Assembly (NCBI GenBank): GCA_003230355.1
Contig: QIDD01000066.1
Coordinates: forward strand, 1-5,988
Direction of reading: 5' to 3'
DNA length: 5,988 bases
DNA from: Methanobacteriota archaeon
Lineage (GTDB): Archaea > Hydrothermarchaeota > Hydrothermarchaeia > Hydrothermarchaeales > SZUA-236
In this document: piece by piece, positions 1 through 5,981 of the stretch
Layout of the letters: each line of letters starts with the position of its first letter
How positions within the stretch are numbered: position 1 is the first letter of the stretch
Position numbers and translations under genes: made by a program
Notes under the pieces: generated by a model
What the model was told of the DNA's origin: nothing
Database searches by the model: none
Seen by the model: the letters and a program-made list of their open reading frames with translations, nothing else

Positions 1-195
1 TCAGCCACAGGAATACGATTCAATCCAATGCTTCAAAGTGAAGGGTGCATAGGAGTTTTGGTGTACTCGAAACGAAAAGCTGATAAATGAGTACATTGCC
101 TTGCAGAAACAGGTTAGAGCCAGCCCATATCTTCAAAAATGGACCCAGAGTTCGGGGTGGGCGGAAAAGGGTTGATCGCTCGACATCGAAAAATT

Positions 196-218
196 CAATC
201 GAACACTTTGTTCGATTG
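196..218 (-). terminator. perfect 10-bp hairpin, possible back-up terminator
   Basis: CAATCGAACA (196-205) and TGTTCGATTG (209-218) are perfect inverted repeats around a 3-nt loop. Read on the minus strand, the stem is followed within a few bases by a run of five T. This is the layout of an intrinsic terminator for leftward transcripts leaving the zinc-ribbon gene. It lies more than 100 bp past that stop codon, so it may instead be a structured RNA, a protein-binding palindrome or part of a mobile-element end. The inverted repeat is directly visible; the role is inferred. Confidence 0.45.
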
Positions 219-311
219 GGGGCAATACTTTTTCCGGCCGCATTTTGGCTGGGCTATAGCCAGAGGCGCATAGCACAGTTAAAAAGTGGAGTGGAAAAAG
301 GTGGACTTGTG

Positions 312-330
312 TAAAAACTCCAAAAAATCT
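312..330 (-). terminator. oligo-T terminator after the zinc-ribbon gene
   Basis: A few bases past the TGA at 336-334 the minus strand has a run of six T, a short GGAG interruption and then a run of five T. Archaeal RNA polymerase stops at oligo-T tracts without needing a stem, so this is the expected end of the leftward transcript. There is no obvious hairpin at this position. Confidence 0.6.
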
Positions 331-333
331 TTT

Positions 334-675
334 TCAAAGAGTCCCGAACACTATGATATAACCGCATCTCGGGCAATTCATATAAGACCGTTTATCTTCC
401 TCAAAGTCCATGAAAGCTCTGGAACAACCGGGGCAGACAAAATCATCATCAGAAGAAACAATGTTTTCTATTAGCCGGTCCCGCACCGCTATAAATTGCC
501 TTTCGAAGTCAAATAAGGCTGTGTCAAGGCCTGATACCTTCTTTTCCATCCAGTTCAAAGTCGTAATCGGATGCTCTTTTTCACAGGATACTTCTACGTT
601 CTCAACCCTACTGATCTCCTGGGTTTTGTGGTGTATCTCAGAAATAGTGCCCACCTCCTCGTCGAGCCAGTCCAT
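334..675 (-). CDS. small coiled-coil/helical protein with C-terminal zinc ribbon
   Basis: This 113-residue protein is not one I can name. Residues 1-75 are charged and probably helical. They contain two similar segments, DWLDEEVGTISEIH at 2-15 and NWMEKKVSGLDTAL at 41-54, which look like an internal duplication. Residues 80-113 form a zinc-ribbon candidate with Cys81, Cys84, Cys101 and Cys104 (CPGC...CPRCG). The ribbon resembles the C-terminal ribbon of archaeal TFE-alpha, but the TFE winged helix is absent, so a small transcription-associated or nucleic-acid-binding protein is only a guess. I start it at ATG 675 because GGAG lies four bases upstream. An in-frame ATG at 705 would add ten residues but lacks a ribosome binding site. 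It ends just before an oligo-T terminator. One copy of the 65-bp hairpin repeat lies 35 bp upstream of the start. Confidence 0.7.
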   Translation of the reverse strand: MDWLDEEVGTISEIHHKTQEISRVENVEVSCEKEHPITTLNWMEKKVSGLDTALFDFERQFIAVRDRLIENIVSSDDDFVCPGCSRAFMDFEEDKRSYMNCPRCGYIIVFGTL

Positions 676-684
676 AGAGCTCCT
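676..684 (-). promoter_or_regulatory. Shine-Dalgarno site deciding the 675 start
   Basis: On the minus strand AAGGAG ends four bases before ATG 675, a slightly short but acceptable spacing. Nothing comparable precedes the alternative ATG at 705, so this site fixes the start of the zinc-ribbon protein. I see no clear TATA box between this site and the hairpin repeat, so the gene may be read through from upstream or have its promoter beyond the repeat. Confidence 0.55.
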
Positions 685-710
685 TTGAGATATCCGCAGT
701 GCCATTGGAA

Positions 711-775
711 GGGGTGGTAGAGGAGTCGGCTTTGAAAAACGAATCTTTTGAGTGGGTCTGTTTAAAGCCGACTCC
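711..775. repeat. 65-bp hairpin repeat, copy 1
   Basis: The arms GGAGTCGGCTTT (722-733) and AAAGCCGACTCC (764-775) are perfect 12-bp inverted repeats around a 30-nt loop, preceded by a G-rich lead (711-721). The whole 65 bp aligns without gaps to 1181-1245 with 10 differences, none in the arms. It lies between the stop of the 164-residue gene and the start of the zinc-ribbon gene, so on the minus strand it would form a 5' leader hairpin. No oligo-T follows the stem on either strand, which argues against a terminator. It could be a REP- or MITE-like repeat, an RNA regulatory hairpin or a protein-binding palindrome. Confidence 0.85.
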
Positions 776-843
776 GAAATGGGCTAGAGAAGAACTATTC
801 AAATTCAAAAGGGTAAAATCCCCTGTATTAGGGTGGTGTCTAC

Positions 844-1338
844 TCAAAATGGGCTCCCCACTGTACTTGTTATTTTTATTAATAAAATAGAAAGTAAAAT
901 AAAAAAGTTTACAAACACATATATGCCAACGATTTTTTTAAAAAGCCCTTCATTATCTAATTTGAAGTTTGTAGGGGTCTTTGTTAAATGCCCTTTTGCA
1001 ACAGGCCCCTCACTTTGATTCGTGTTACCCTTATCTGTGTATGAGTCGGTTTTGACGGGAGAACCAGTGCCTATCTGGTATCTGGCGTAGTCAGCATATC
1101 TATCAACTTGGATTATCGATTCTGGACTGACTATGTTAATATGCTTTCTACTCTGTCTGTTTAAATTACTAAAGTAATGTGGGGTGGGAGGGGAGTCGGC
1201 TTTGAAAGAAGGACCTGTTGAGGTGGTCTGGTTAAAGCCGACTCCACGGTCGGGATGGTGAGTATCATTGCTAAAATCTGCGCGGTTATTCTCTATTGAT
1301 TTCGTTGATTTGACCACATTCACAAAATCGGACATCAT
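844..1338 (-). CDS. hypothetical protein with C-terminal membrane anchor
   Basis: I do not recognise this 164-residue protein. Residues 1-130 are polar and rich in Ser, Thr, Asn and Asp with little sign of a fold. Residues about 134-157 (KKIVGIYVFVNFFILLSILL) form one hydrophobic helix preceded by lysines, which suggests a tail anchor with the N-terminus in the cytoplasm. Support for a real gene comes from AGGTG seven bases before the ATG pair at 1338, a TATA-like box near 1400 and its place between a terminator and the next gene. Against it, copy 2 of the hairpin repeat lies inside it (about residues 32-53), composition is low-complexity and no family is evident. A second weak segment at residues 92-101 (SPVKTDSYTD) echoes the repeat-encoded FKADS stretch. 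The TGA stop overlaps a TTG that opens a dubious 69-residue frame. Confidence 0.5.
   Translation of the reverse strand: MMSDFVNVVKSTKSIENNRADFSNDTHHPDRGVGFNQTTSTGPSFKADSPPTPHYFSNLNRQSRKHINIVSPESIIQVDRYADYARYQIGTGSPVKTDSYTDKGNTNQSEGPVAKGHLTKTPTNFKLDNEGLFKKIVGIYVFVNFFILLSILLIKITSTVGSPF
1043..1055. repeat. degenerate half-copy of the hairpin repeat arm
   Basis: GAGTCGGTTTTGA matches the left arm and its next bases in the two full copies (GAGTCGGCTTTGA) at 12 of 13 positions, in the same orientation and between the two copies. No matching right arm follows at the expected spacing. It may be a relic of a third element or a chance match. Confidence 0.35.
1181..1245. repeat. 65-bp hairpin repeat, copy 2
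   Basis: The arms GGAGTCGGCTTT (1192-1203) and AAAGCCGACTCC (1234-1245) are perfect 12-bp inverted repeats around a 30-nt loop, the same geometry as copy 1 located 470 bp away. The G-rich lead here is stronger, with three runs of three or four G at 1181-1193, and could form a compact G-quadruplex with the GG at 1198-1199. This copy lies inside the reading frame of the 164-residue protein. A small separate palindrome, ATTACT-AA-AGTAAT, sits just to its left at 1165-1178. Confidence 0.85.
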
Positions 1339-1345
1339 TTGTTTG

Positions 1346-1404
1346 CACCTGACCTTCTTTTTTGTGTCATGGTTCTAACAGTAACCTTTACCCATATATC
1401 TTAA
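1346..1404 (-). promoter_or_regulatory. promoter and ribosome binding site of the 164-residue gene
   Basis: On the minus strand an AT-rich TATA-like stretch (TTTTAAGATATATGG) lies at about 1407-1393. Transcription starting some 25 bp downstream would give a leader of roughly 35 nt. AGGTG at 1350-1346 matches the archaeal Shine-Dalgarno core and sits seven bases before ATG 1338. The box directly abuts the terminator of the upstream sensor gene, which suggests that this gene is transcribed independently. Confidence 0.45.
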
Positions 1405-1439
1405 AAGTGAAAAACTTAGGGAAAAATAGTGAAACTATT
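1404..1439 (-). terminator. hairpin plus oligo-T terminator of the sensor gene
   Basis: On the minus strand AATAGT-TTC-ACTATT (1439-1425) is a perfect 6-bp stem that includes the TAG stop codon. It runs straight into a T tract and is followed by two more T runs (TTTTT and TTTT) down to about 1404. This combines a small stem with the oligo-T tracts typical of archaeal termination. Confidence 0.6.
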
Positions 1440-4314
1440 CCAAAAACAGATTTCTGCTTTTTTCAGTCAGTTCCAAAACCTTGAACCTGCCTTTTGTGAC
1501 TTCTATCAAGTAACCGGCAAAGACAAGCTGCTTAATCCTTTTTCTTACCGTTGGCTTGCTTATCCTCAGTTCTTTACGGACATCAGTATAAGAGGGCTTT
1601 AGCCCTATACTGTTCTGCTGGTAGATAAACCTCAAAGTCTCAAGCAGGTCCTCAGGCAGTCTCGCCTTATGCAAAGCTTCGACTTCCTCTGTCTCTTTTT
1701 CGAGGAGCCCTAACTCTTGCTTAGTAAAAGTTGAGGGATCAACTGACAAGATAACAAAATGACGCATAAAATAGGCAATCTCTTTCAAATGCTGGACAAA
1801 GGCGAGAGTTTTCTTAAAGCCGTTTTTGAAGACCAGATAATCCAGCCTGTCGATTAGGACAGCGCTTCCCCTAGTCAGACTTTCTATTCTATCTTCAATC
1901 TCCTTTAGATCAGGTCGAAGCGTCTTTTCCCCACCTTTTTCAGAGACCAACAAGAACTCGACGGCGTCCTCAAAATCATTTTTGAGTTTTTCTTCAGTCA
2001 TCCGTGAGATGATAAAGCCCTGATATCCGGCTTTGAGAAGGTCTTTGAGGACTTCATTTGACAAAAGCGGGGCAGGCTCCTCCACCATGTATAGAGTTCC
2101 CTCATCTAACTTGTACTTCATCAGCCGCCTCTTCATCGCCTCCTCCGCGCGCTTGTGCTCGGTGATGTCGGTTATTATTCCAAGAAGCGCGATGTCACCC
2201 CCGTATTTTATCAATTTCGATGTTTGAAGTACATCTATTCTTTCCCCAGTTCTGGTGATAAGTGTGTATTCGTATGGCTCGACCTCCTCGCCCTTCTGGT
2301 GTCTTTCGAAATTCTTCTTTATCAGTCCTATATGTTCAGGTGCGATCATAGTAGTGAAATCGAAATCAGGCGAGTAATACTCGTCTCTGCTGTATCCCAT
2401 AACCTCTTCGCATTTTTCATTAGCATATACCACCCGCCCCATTTTATTTATGAAGATCATGTTCGGCGACTTCTCTGCAAGGGTCCTGAATTTCTCCTCA
2501 GATTCTCTCAAGGACCGCACTGCCTGCTTGCGCTCGGCAATCTCACTTTCCAATTCTACATTGGCGTTTGAAAGCTCACTGGTACGTTCATCTACGCGCA
2601 GTTCCAGCTCTTCTTTGGAGTGTTCAAGGGATTTTAATAGTTGATCTATTTCGTTGAAGCCTATCCTGCCCAGGTAAAGGGCTATGGACATGCCTGCAAC
2701 CCAAAATATGGTGACAGATTCAGATGTTGTGAAGCTGAAGTTTTGTAGGAATGGAATCTTTAATAACGCGCTTAATCTGCCCACGCCCTCTAATAATATT
2801 GGTGATATGATGATCAACATAAAAAGACCAAGGTTTCGGAACTGAGGTTTTGTTATGATCTTCAGCATCCGGTAGATCGGGTAGAGGGCGAGTAATGCAA
2901 GTGCAACGAATGCGAAGATGCCGAATTTACCCCAAATGACAAGTATCTTCAGCCAAAGAGTGGCCTCTGCAGGCTCTCTCTTTCCCTGCAGTGTCAGGAC
3001 CGCAAGATCCACGTTTTCAACGAGGCTGTCCAAATTCTCAAGAGAAGGATTTCTCCGTGAGGCGGCAAAGCCGTTTCTTATGTTAATGAAAAGTTCAGGG
3101 TCAACATCTGCAACAGTGTCTCTGATCCGATTGAACACAACAAGCGCATCACTTACAGTTGATAATGCTAGGCCGCTTTCATCTCGATTTACATAGGCCT
3201 TGGCTGTGATAAGATAATCTCTGACGAGAACAAGCTCTGTTACCTCTTTTGAGCCTGTCCCTCCGAACTCAAGGGTTCTTGCACCCAGATCAAAGCTGTG
3301 TCCCTTGCCAAAGGCCTCAAACCCTCCTGCATTGTCCATTACTGCAATGCCGAAGCGGTAGGTCCTTGTCGTGTCAAACTGGACATCGTCGTCATTGCCG
3401 GTTTTTAGGAGTCGTTTGAACTCCACGTTCCATCTGCCCGTTTCCCAAATTCCTTTGGCCCCTATATCTCCTCTACTCCCGGATGGCGTGCGAAGTATGT
3501 AGCCTGGAACGGTTGTACCAATGTTTATATTGGCTGTTCCCAGCTCTACTGCCTCCCCGCTTTCGACTTCAAATGCAAAAAGAAATCTTGCGTCTTCTTC
3601 ATCCACCGGCGCGGCTTCAAAGTATCTTGGAGCGTTTTCCCCATCATTAATATTGCGGGAGAATATTTCGTTGCCCTTGTCATTATGATGTGCGGCCTCA
3701 ATTGCTTCATATGTATAATCTTCAACTATTTTATCGTCCATCCACTTATCGTCCATGATTTCCACAGGCCCGCTTCTAGCCGCCTTCCAATGCCAGACGT
3801 CTCCTCTTTCATCTGGGGAGTTGGTATGCATTCTATCTCCATGGCAAAGCATTGCACAACCAGCAATGTCGAAGCCAGCGATTGATCCGTCGATGTTCCA
3901 GATAAATGAAAGGCGGTCTTCGTCTTCCGAGCTTGTCCACTGGGCTCCATCATAGGTCCAAATGCCTTTTGTCACGCTTGCCGTCGGATCAGGCCATGAC
4001 ACAAAAAAATAGATATAATCCTTGTCATAAAGCGCTTTTATGTCAACATCAACCTTTCCAATACTTCCATCCTTTAAAAGGGTCGTGAGAACGCTGGTCC
4101 TGCTCCATGCTGACTCGTTGCCATAACCATCGATAGTGATGGGCTCGCTTATTCTCTCTGCAGTTAAAAGAGTGCTTTTCTCCACCGTCCCCATTGCGGT
4201 AGCTGTAGATGAGAGGATTAGGATAAGTAGGATGAAAAATCTAAATAAATTTAGTTTTCCCCCTCGATTCACATCAAGGTTTGCGGGTTTTTTGTTTTTC
4301 ATATCAATGTCCAT
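1435..4314 (-). CDS. membrane haem-domain PAS/DUF835 sensor with C-terminal winged helix
   Basis: The order over 959 residues is as follows. A basic N-terminus and hydrophobic stretch (24-40) form a signal sequence, with possible cleavage after ATA at 40. An extracytoplasmic domain (about 45-350) resembles the ethylbenzene dehydrogenase gamma/EB_dh haem-binding family. It carries CAMLCH at 153-158, DVWHWKAAR at 172-180, the W295...R301 strand pattern and AVMDNAGG at 324-331. Helical linker 380-445 follows, then membrane helices near 453-480, 493-513 and 533-552. A coiled coil (555-608), a PAS domain (605-720), DUF835 (about 735-870) and a winged helix (885-955, recognition helix near 919-930) complete it. 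Three helices after an outside domain place PAS, DUF835 and the DNA-binding domain inside the cell. There is no histidine-kinase catalytic domain, so it probably acts as a one-component membrane regulator of haem, redox or ligand state; its targets are unknown. ATG 4314 lacks a strong ribosome binding site, and Met5 is an alternative start. The domain identities come from recalled family patterns. Confidence 0.88.
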   Translation of the reverse strand: MDIDMKNKKPANLDVNRGGKLNLFRFFILLILILSSTATAMGTVEKSTLLTAERISEPITIDGYGNESAWSRTSVLTTLLKDGSIGKVDVDIKALYDKDYIYFFVSWPDPTASVTKGIWTYDGAQWTSSEDEDRLSFIWNIDGSIAGFDIAGCAMLCHGDRMHTNSPDERGDVWHWKAARSGPVEIMDDKWMDDKIVEDYTYEAIEAAHHNDKGNEIFSRNINDGENAPRYFEAAPVDEEDARFLFAFEVESGEAVELGTANINIGTTVPGYILRTPSGSRGDIGAKGIWETGRWNVEFKRLLKTGNDDDVQFDTTRTYRFGIAVMDNAGGFEAFGKGHSFDLGARTLEFGGTGSKEVTELVLVRDYLITAKAYVNRDESGLALSTVSDALVVFNRIRDTVADVDPELFINIRNGFAASRRNPSLENLDSLVENVDLAVLTLQGKREPAEATLWLKILVIWGKFGIFAFVALALLALYPIYRMLKIITKPQFRNLGLFMLIIISPILLEGVGRLSALLKIPFLQNFSFTTSESVTIFWVAGMSIALYLGRIGFNEIDQLLKSLEHSKEELELRVDERTSELSNANVELESEIAERKQAVRSLRESEEKFRTLAEKSPNMIFINKMGRVVYANEKCEEVMGYSRDEYYSPDFDFTTMIAPEHIGLIKKNFERHQKGEEVEPYEYTLITRTGERIDVLQTSKLIKYGGDIALLGIITDITEHKRAEEAMKRRLMKYKLDEGTLYMVEEPAPLLSNEVLKDLLKAGYQGFIISRMTEEKLKNDFEDAVEFLLVSEKGGEKTLRPDLKEIEDRIESLTRGSAVLIDRLDYLVFKNGFKKTLAFVQHLKEIAYFMRHFVILSVDPSTFTKQELGLLEKETEEVEALHKARLPEDLLETLRFIYQQNSIGLKPSYTDVRKELRISKPTVRKRIKQLVFAGYLIEVTKGRFKVLELTEKSRNLFLE

Positions 4315-4348
4315 TCATCATTCAAACTTCTATTTTAAGTTCACTGCT

Positions 4349-4365
4349 TATAATAAATACTTTTT
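4349..4365 (-). promoter_or_regulatory. TATA/BRE-like promoter of the sensor gene
   Basis: On the minus strand AAAAAG followed by TATTTATTATA resembles an archaeal BRE plus TATA box. It is about 35-45 bp upstream of ATG 4314, so initiation some 25 bp downstream would leave a short leader of about 10-15 nt. The 95-bp gap after the YgiQ-family gene has no oligo-T run on the minus strand, so readthrough from that gene is also possible. Confidence 0.4.
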
Positions 4366-4409
4366 AGATACTGATGGATGAGTCAACCTCGGTTAATCGG
4401 CCTTTGTTT

Positions 4410-5981
4410 TTAACTGTCCTGTTTTTTTGACGTTTCAATCGCCCTGAGCATGCGCCGCTTCAACTGCTTTTTCATATGATAGTCATATACAACCTTCACA
4501 GGCTTCAGCGTGAACGGGTTAAGTCCTGTCCAGTACATGCAGGAGGAAACAGTCATTGGCGTGGGTGTGAAGAGCTGGAAATGTTCAACGTTTTCCAGTC
4601 CCTCAATCCGTCGGCACATGTATTCAACTTCGCGCAGGTCATCACCGGGGTGGCCGATCATCAGATAATAACGCAGCGATTGGCGTTTACCCTGATTCAT
4701 GCGCTTAAACATCTTCTGGAACTCTTCAAGTCCACTGTGGTCCTTGTTCATGAGGCGCAGGACTTTTTTTGAAAAATGCTCAGGCGCGATCTTCAGTGTG
4801 CCGGAGACGTGGTGTCGGGTGAGCTCTCGCACATATTCTTCGGATTTAACGGCAAGGTCGTATCGCACGCCGGAGCGCACGAATATTTTTTTCACCCCCT
4901 TGATTTTGCGCGCTTTTTTCATAAGAGCTATCAGGCGAGCGTGGCTCAGATCCAGCGATTTACAATCGAGGCAATTTTTTCCACACCGTTTTTCGCAGTC
5001 CATGCCGTACATGTTCGCACTTGGCCCGCCCAAGTCATCGATTTTGCCCCGGAAATCCGGGTGACTGGTGAGTTTTTCGATCTCCTCTAAGATGCTTTTT
5101 TCAGACCGTGAAATAATATATTCACCCTGATGAAGTGAGATGGAGCAGAAGCTGCAGGCACCGATGCAGCCTCGGTGGGTGACAACTGAGAACCGCGCCA
5201 TTTTAAGGTGTGACTCTGGATGCAGGGTCCGTGTGAAGTTGAGGCTGTATATCCAGTCGAGATCATCCGATGTGTAAACCGGGGATTTGTGCTGGAGTAG
5301 ATAGTTGTTATTGTATTCCTGCGCCAGATTCTGTTGGTTGGAAAAGGCTGTCTGCATCTTGCAAAAAGCGGTTTTGTCTGCGACCACCTCTGTAAAGCTT
5401 GGCAAACATTTGTATCCTTCCGGCAGTGTTTTAGATATTTCACAGGTTCCGGGAATTTTTGACGTATCTTCTCCCCTGCTGATCCGATCTGCGATTTCAA
5501 GCACCTGTTTTTCACCGTTTCCATAGACCAGCAAATCAGCCCTGGAATCATACATTATGCTGCGGCGCAAGGCATTGTCCCAGTAGTCGTAGTGGGCAAA
5601 TCTTCGCAGCGACGCCTCGATTCCACCTATCACGATGGGCGTGTCTTTGAAACTTTTTTTAATCCCGTTGCAGTAAACAATCACGGCCCGATTCGGCATT
5701 GCACTTGCACGGCTGAACTTGTCTGCTGCCCGTTCTTTTTTCAGCGGGGTGTAGTTGTTTAGCATGCTGTCAATCGAGCCTGATGTAACTGCGAAAAACA
5801 GTCTGGGCTTGCCTAGCCGCGAAAAATCCTCATCTGATTTTGGCTTTTCAATTATGCCCACAGAATAGCCCTTGGAGTCGAGAACCCGGGCTATTACACC
5901 TGCCGGTGAAAGCGGATGGTCATCATAATATTCAGCTGTGATAAGCACAACGTCAAATCCAGAGCCAGTACGAGAGATCAT
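4410..5981 (-). CDS. YgiQ-family (UPF0313) radical SAM protein
   Basis: This is a 523-residue member of the YgiQ/UPF0313 radical SAM family, whose substrate is unknown. The N-terminal part (about 8-240) fits the family-specific domain with a Rossmann-like start (FDVVLITAEYYDDHP) and the conserved GGIEASLRRFAHYDYWD at 119-135. The radical SAM core follows, with Cys272, Cys276 and Cys279 (CIGACSFC) expected to hold the 4Fe-4S cluster that cleaves S-adenosylmethionine. DLGGPSANMYGMDC (316-329) precedes a cysteine group, Cys329, 333, 337 and 340, which could bind a second cluster or metal. The C-terminus (HFQLFTPTPMTVSSCMYW) is typical of the family. The protein is shorter than the E. coli homologue of over 700 residues, as expected for an archaeal form. 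The proposed ATG 5981 is seven bases from the window edge and the frame stays open upstream, so the true start could lie outside. It is the first gene of the leftward set; a functional link to the sensor is not evident. Confidence 0.92.
   Translation of the reverse strand: MISRTGSGFDVVLITAEYYDDHPLSPAGVIARVLDSKGYSVGIIEKPKSDEDFSRLGKPRLFFAVTSGSIDSMLNNYTPLKKERAADKFSRASAMPNRAVIVYCNGIKKSFKDTPIVIGGIEASLRRFAHYDYWDNALRRSIMYDSRADLLVYGNGEKQVLEIADRISRGEDTSKIPGTCEISKTLPEGYKCLPSFTEVVADKTAFCKMQTAFSNQQNLAQEYNNNYLLQHKSPVYTSDDLDWIYSLNFTRTLHPESHLKMARFSVVTHRGCIGACSFCSISLHQGEYIISRSEKSILEEIEKLTSHPDFRGKIDDLGGPSANMYGMDCEKRCGKNCLDCKSLDLSHARLIALMKKARKIKGVKKIFVRSGVRYDLAVKSEEYVRELTRHHVSGTLKIAPEHFSKKVLRLMNKDHSGLEEFQKMFKRMNQGKRQSLRYYLMIGHPGDDLREVEYMCRRIEGLENVEHFQLFTPTPMTVSSCMYWTGLNPFTLKPVKVVYDYHMKKQLKRRMLRAIETSKKQDS

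Larger units (their letters stand above)
1..333. other. left flank without a supported gene
   Basis: I see no convincing coding region here. On the plus strand a frame is open from base 1 to a TGA at 88-90, giving a 29-residue tail. Its stop overlaps an ATG (ATGA) that opens a 75-residue, basic, unrecognised frame to 314. That frame has no Shine-Dalgarno sequence, runs through a strong hairpin and then meets the terminator of the opposing gene. The supported content is the hairpin at 196-218 and the oligo-T tracts at 312-330. A 10-bp palindrome, GGCTATAGCC, lies at 252-261. The end of a plus-strand gene from outside the window cannot be excluded. Confidence 0.5.

Noticed and set aside
87..314. 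75-residue plus-strand frame whose ATG overlaps an upstream TGA
   Set aside because: It has no ribosome binding site and no recognisable family, runs through a perfect hairpin and faces the opposing terminator. The ATGA overlap alone is weak evidence.
410..688. Plus-strand frame opposite the zinc-ribbon gene
   Set aside because: It is a shadow of the minus-strand gene, whose four-cysteine ribbon and ribosome binding site decide the strand.
711..775. Reading the hairpin repeat as a transcription terminator
   Set aside because: Neither strand has an oligo-T run after the stem, and the 30-nt loop is long for a terminator.
638..847. 69-residue minus-strand frame opened by a TTG that overlaps the TGA of the 164-residue gene
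   Set aside because: It has a weak start, is largely made of repeat copy 1 and overlaps the better-supported start of the zinc-ribbon gene. Its likeness to part of the 164-residue protein comes from the shared 65-bp repeat, and the differences are all amino-acid changing.
2155..2571. 138-residue plus-strand frame inside the sensor gene
   Set aside because: It is antisense to the PAS and coiled-coil part of an uninterrupted gene with recognisable domains, so it is a shadow frame.
1435..4314. Reading the sensor as a histidine kinase
   Set aside because: No HisKA H-box or HATPase N, G1 and G2 boxes follow the PAS domain. The C-terminus instead fits DUF835 and a winged helix.
4296..4320. TGATGA at the sensor start as a C/D-box RNA C box
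   Set aside because: No CTGA D box follows at a suitable distance, and the bases are explained by the start-codon region.
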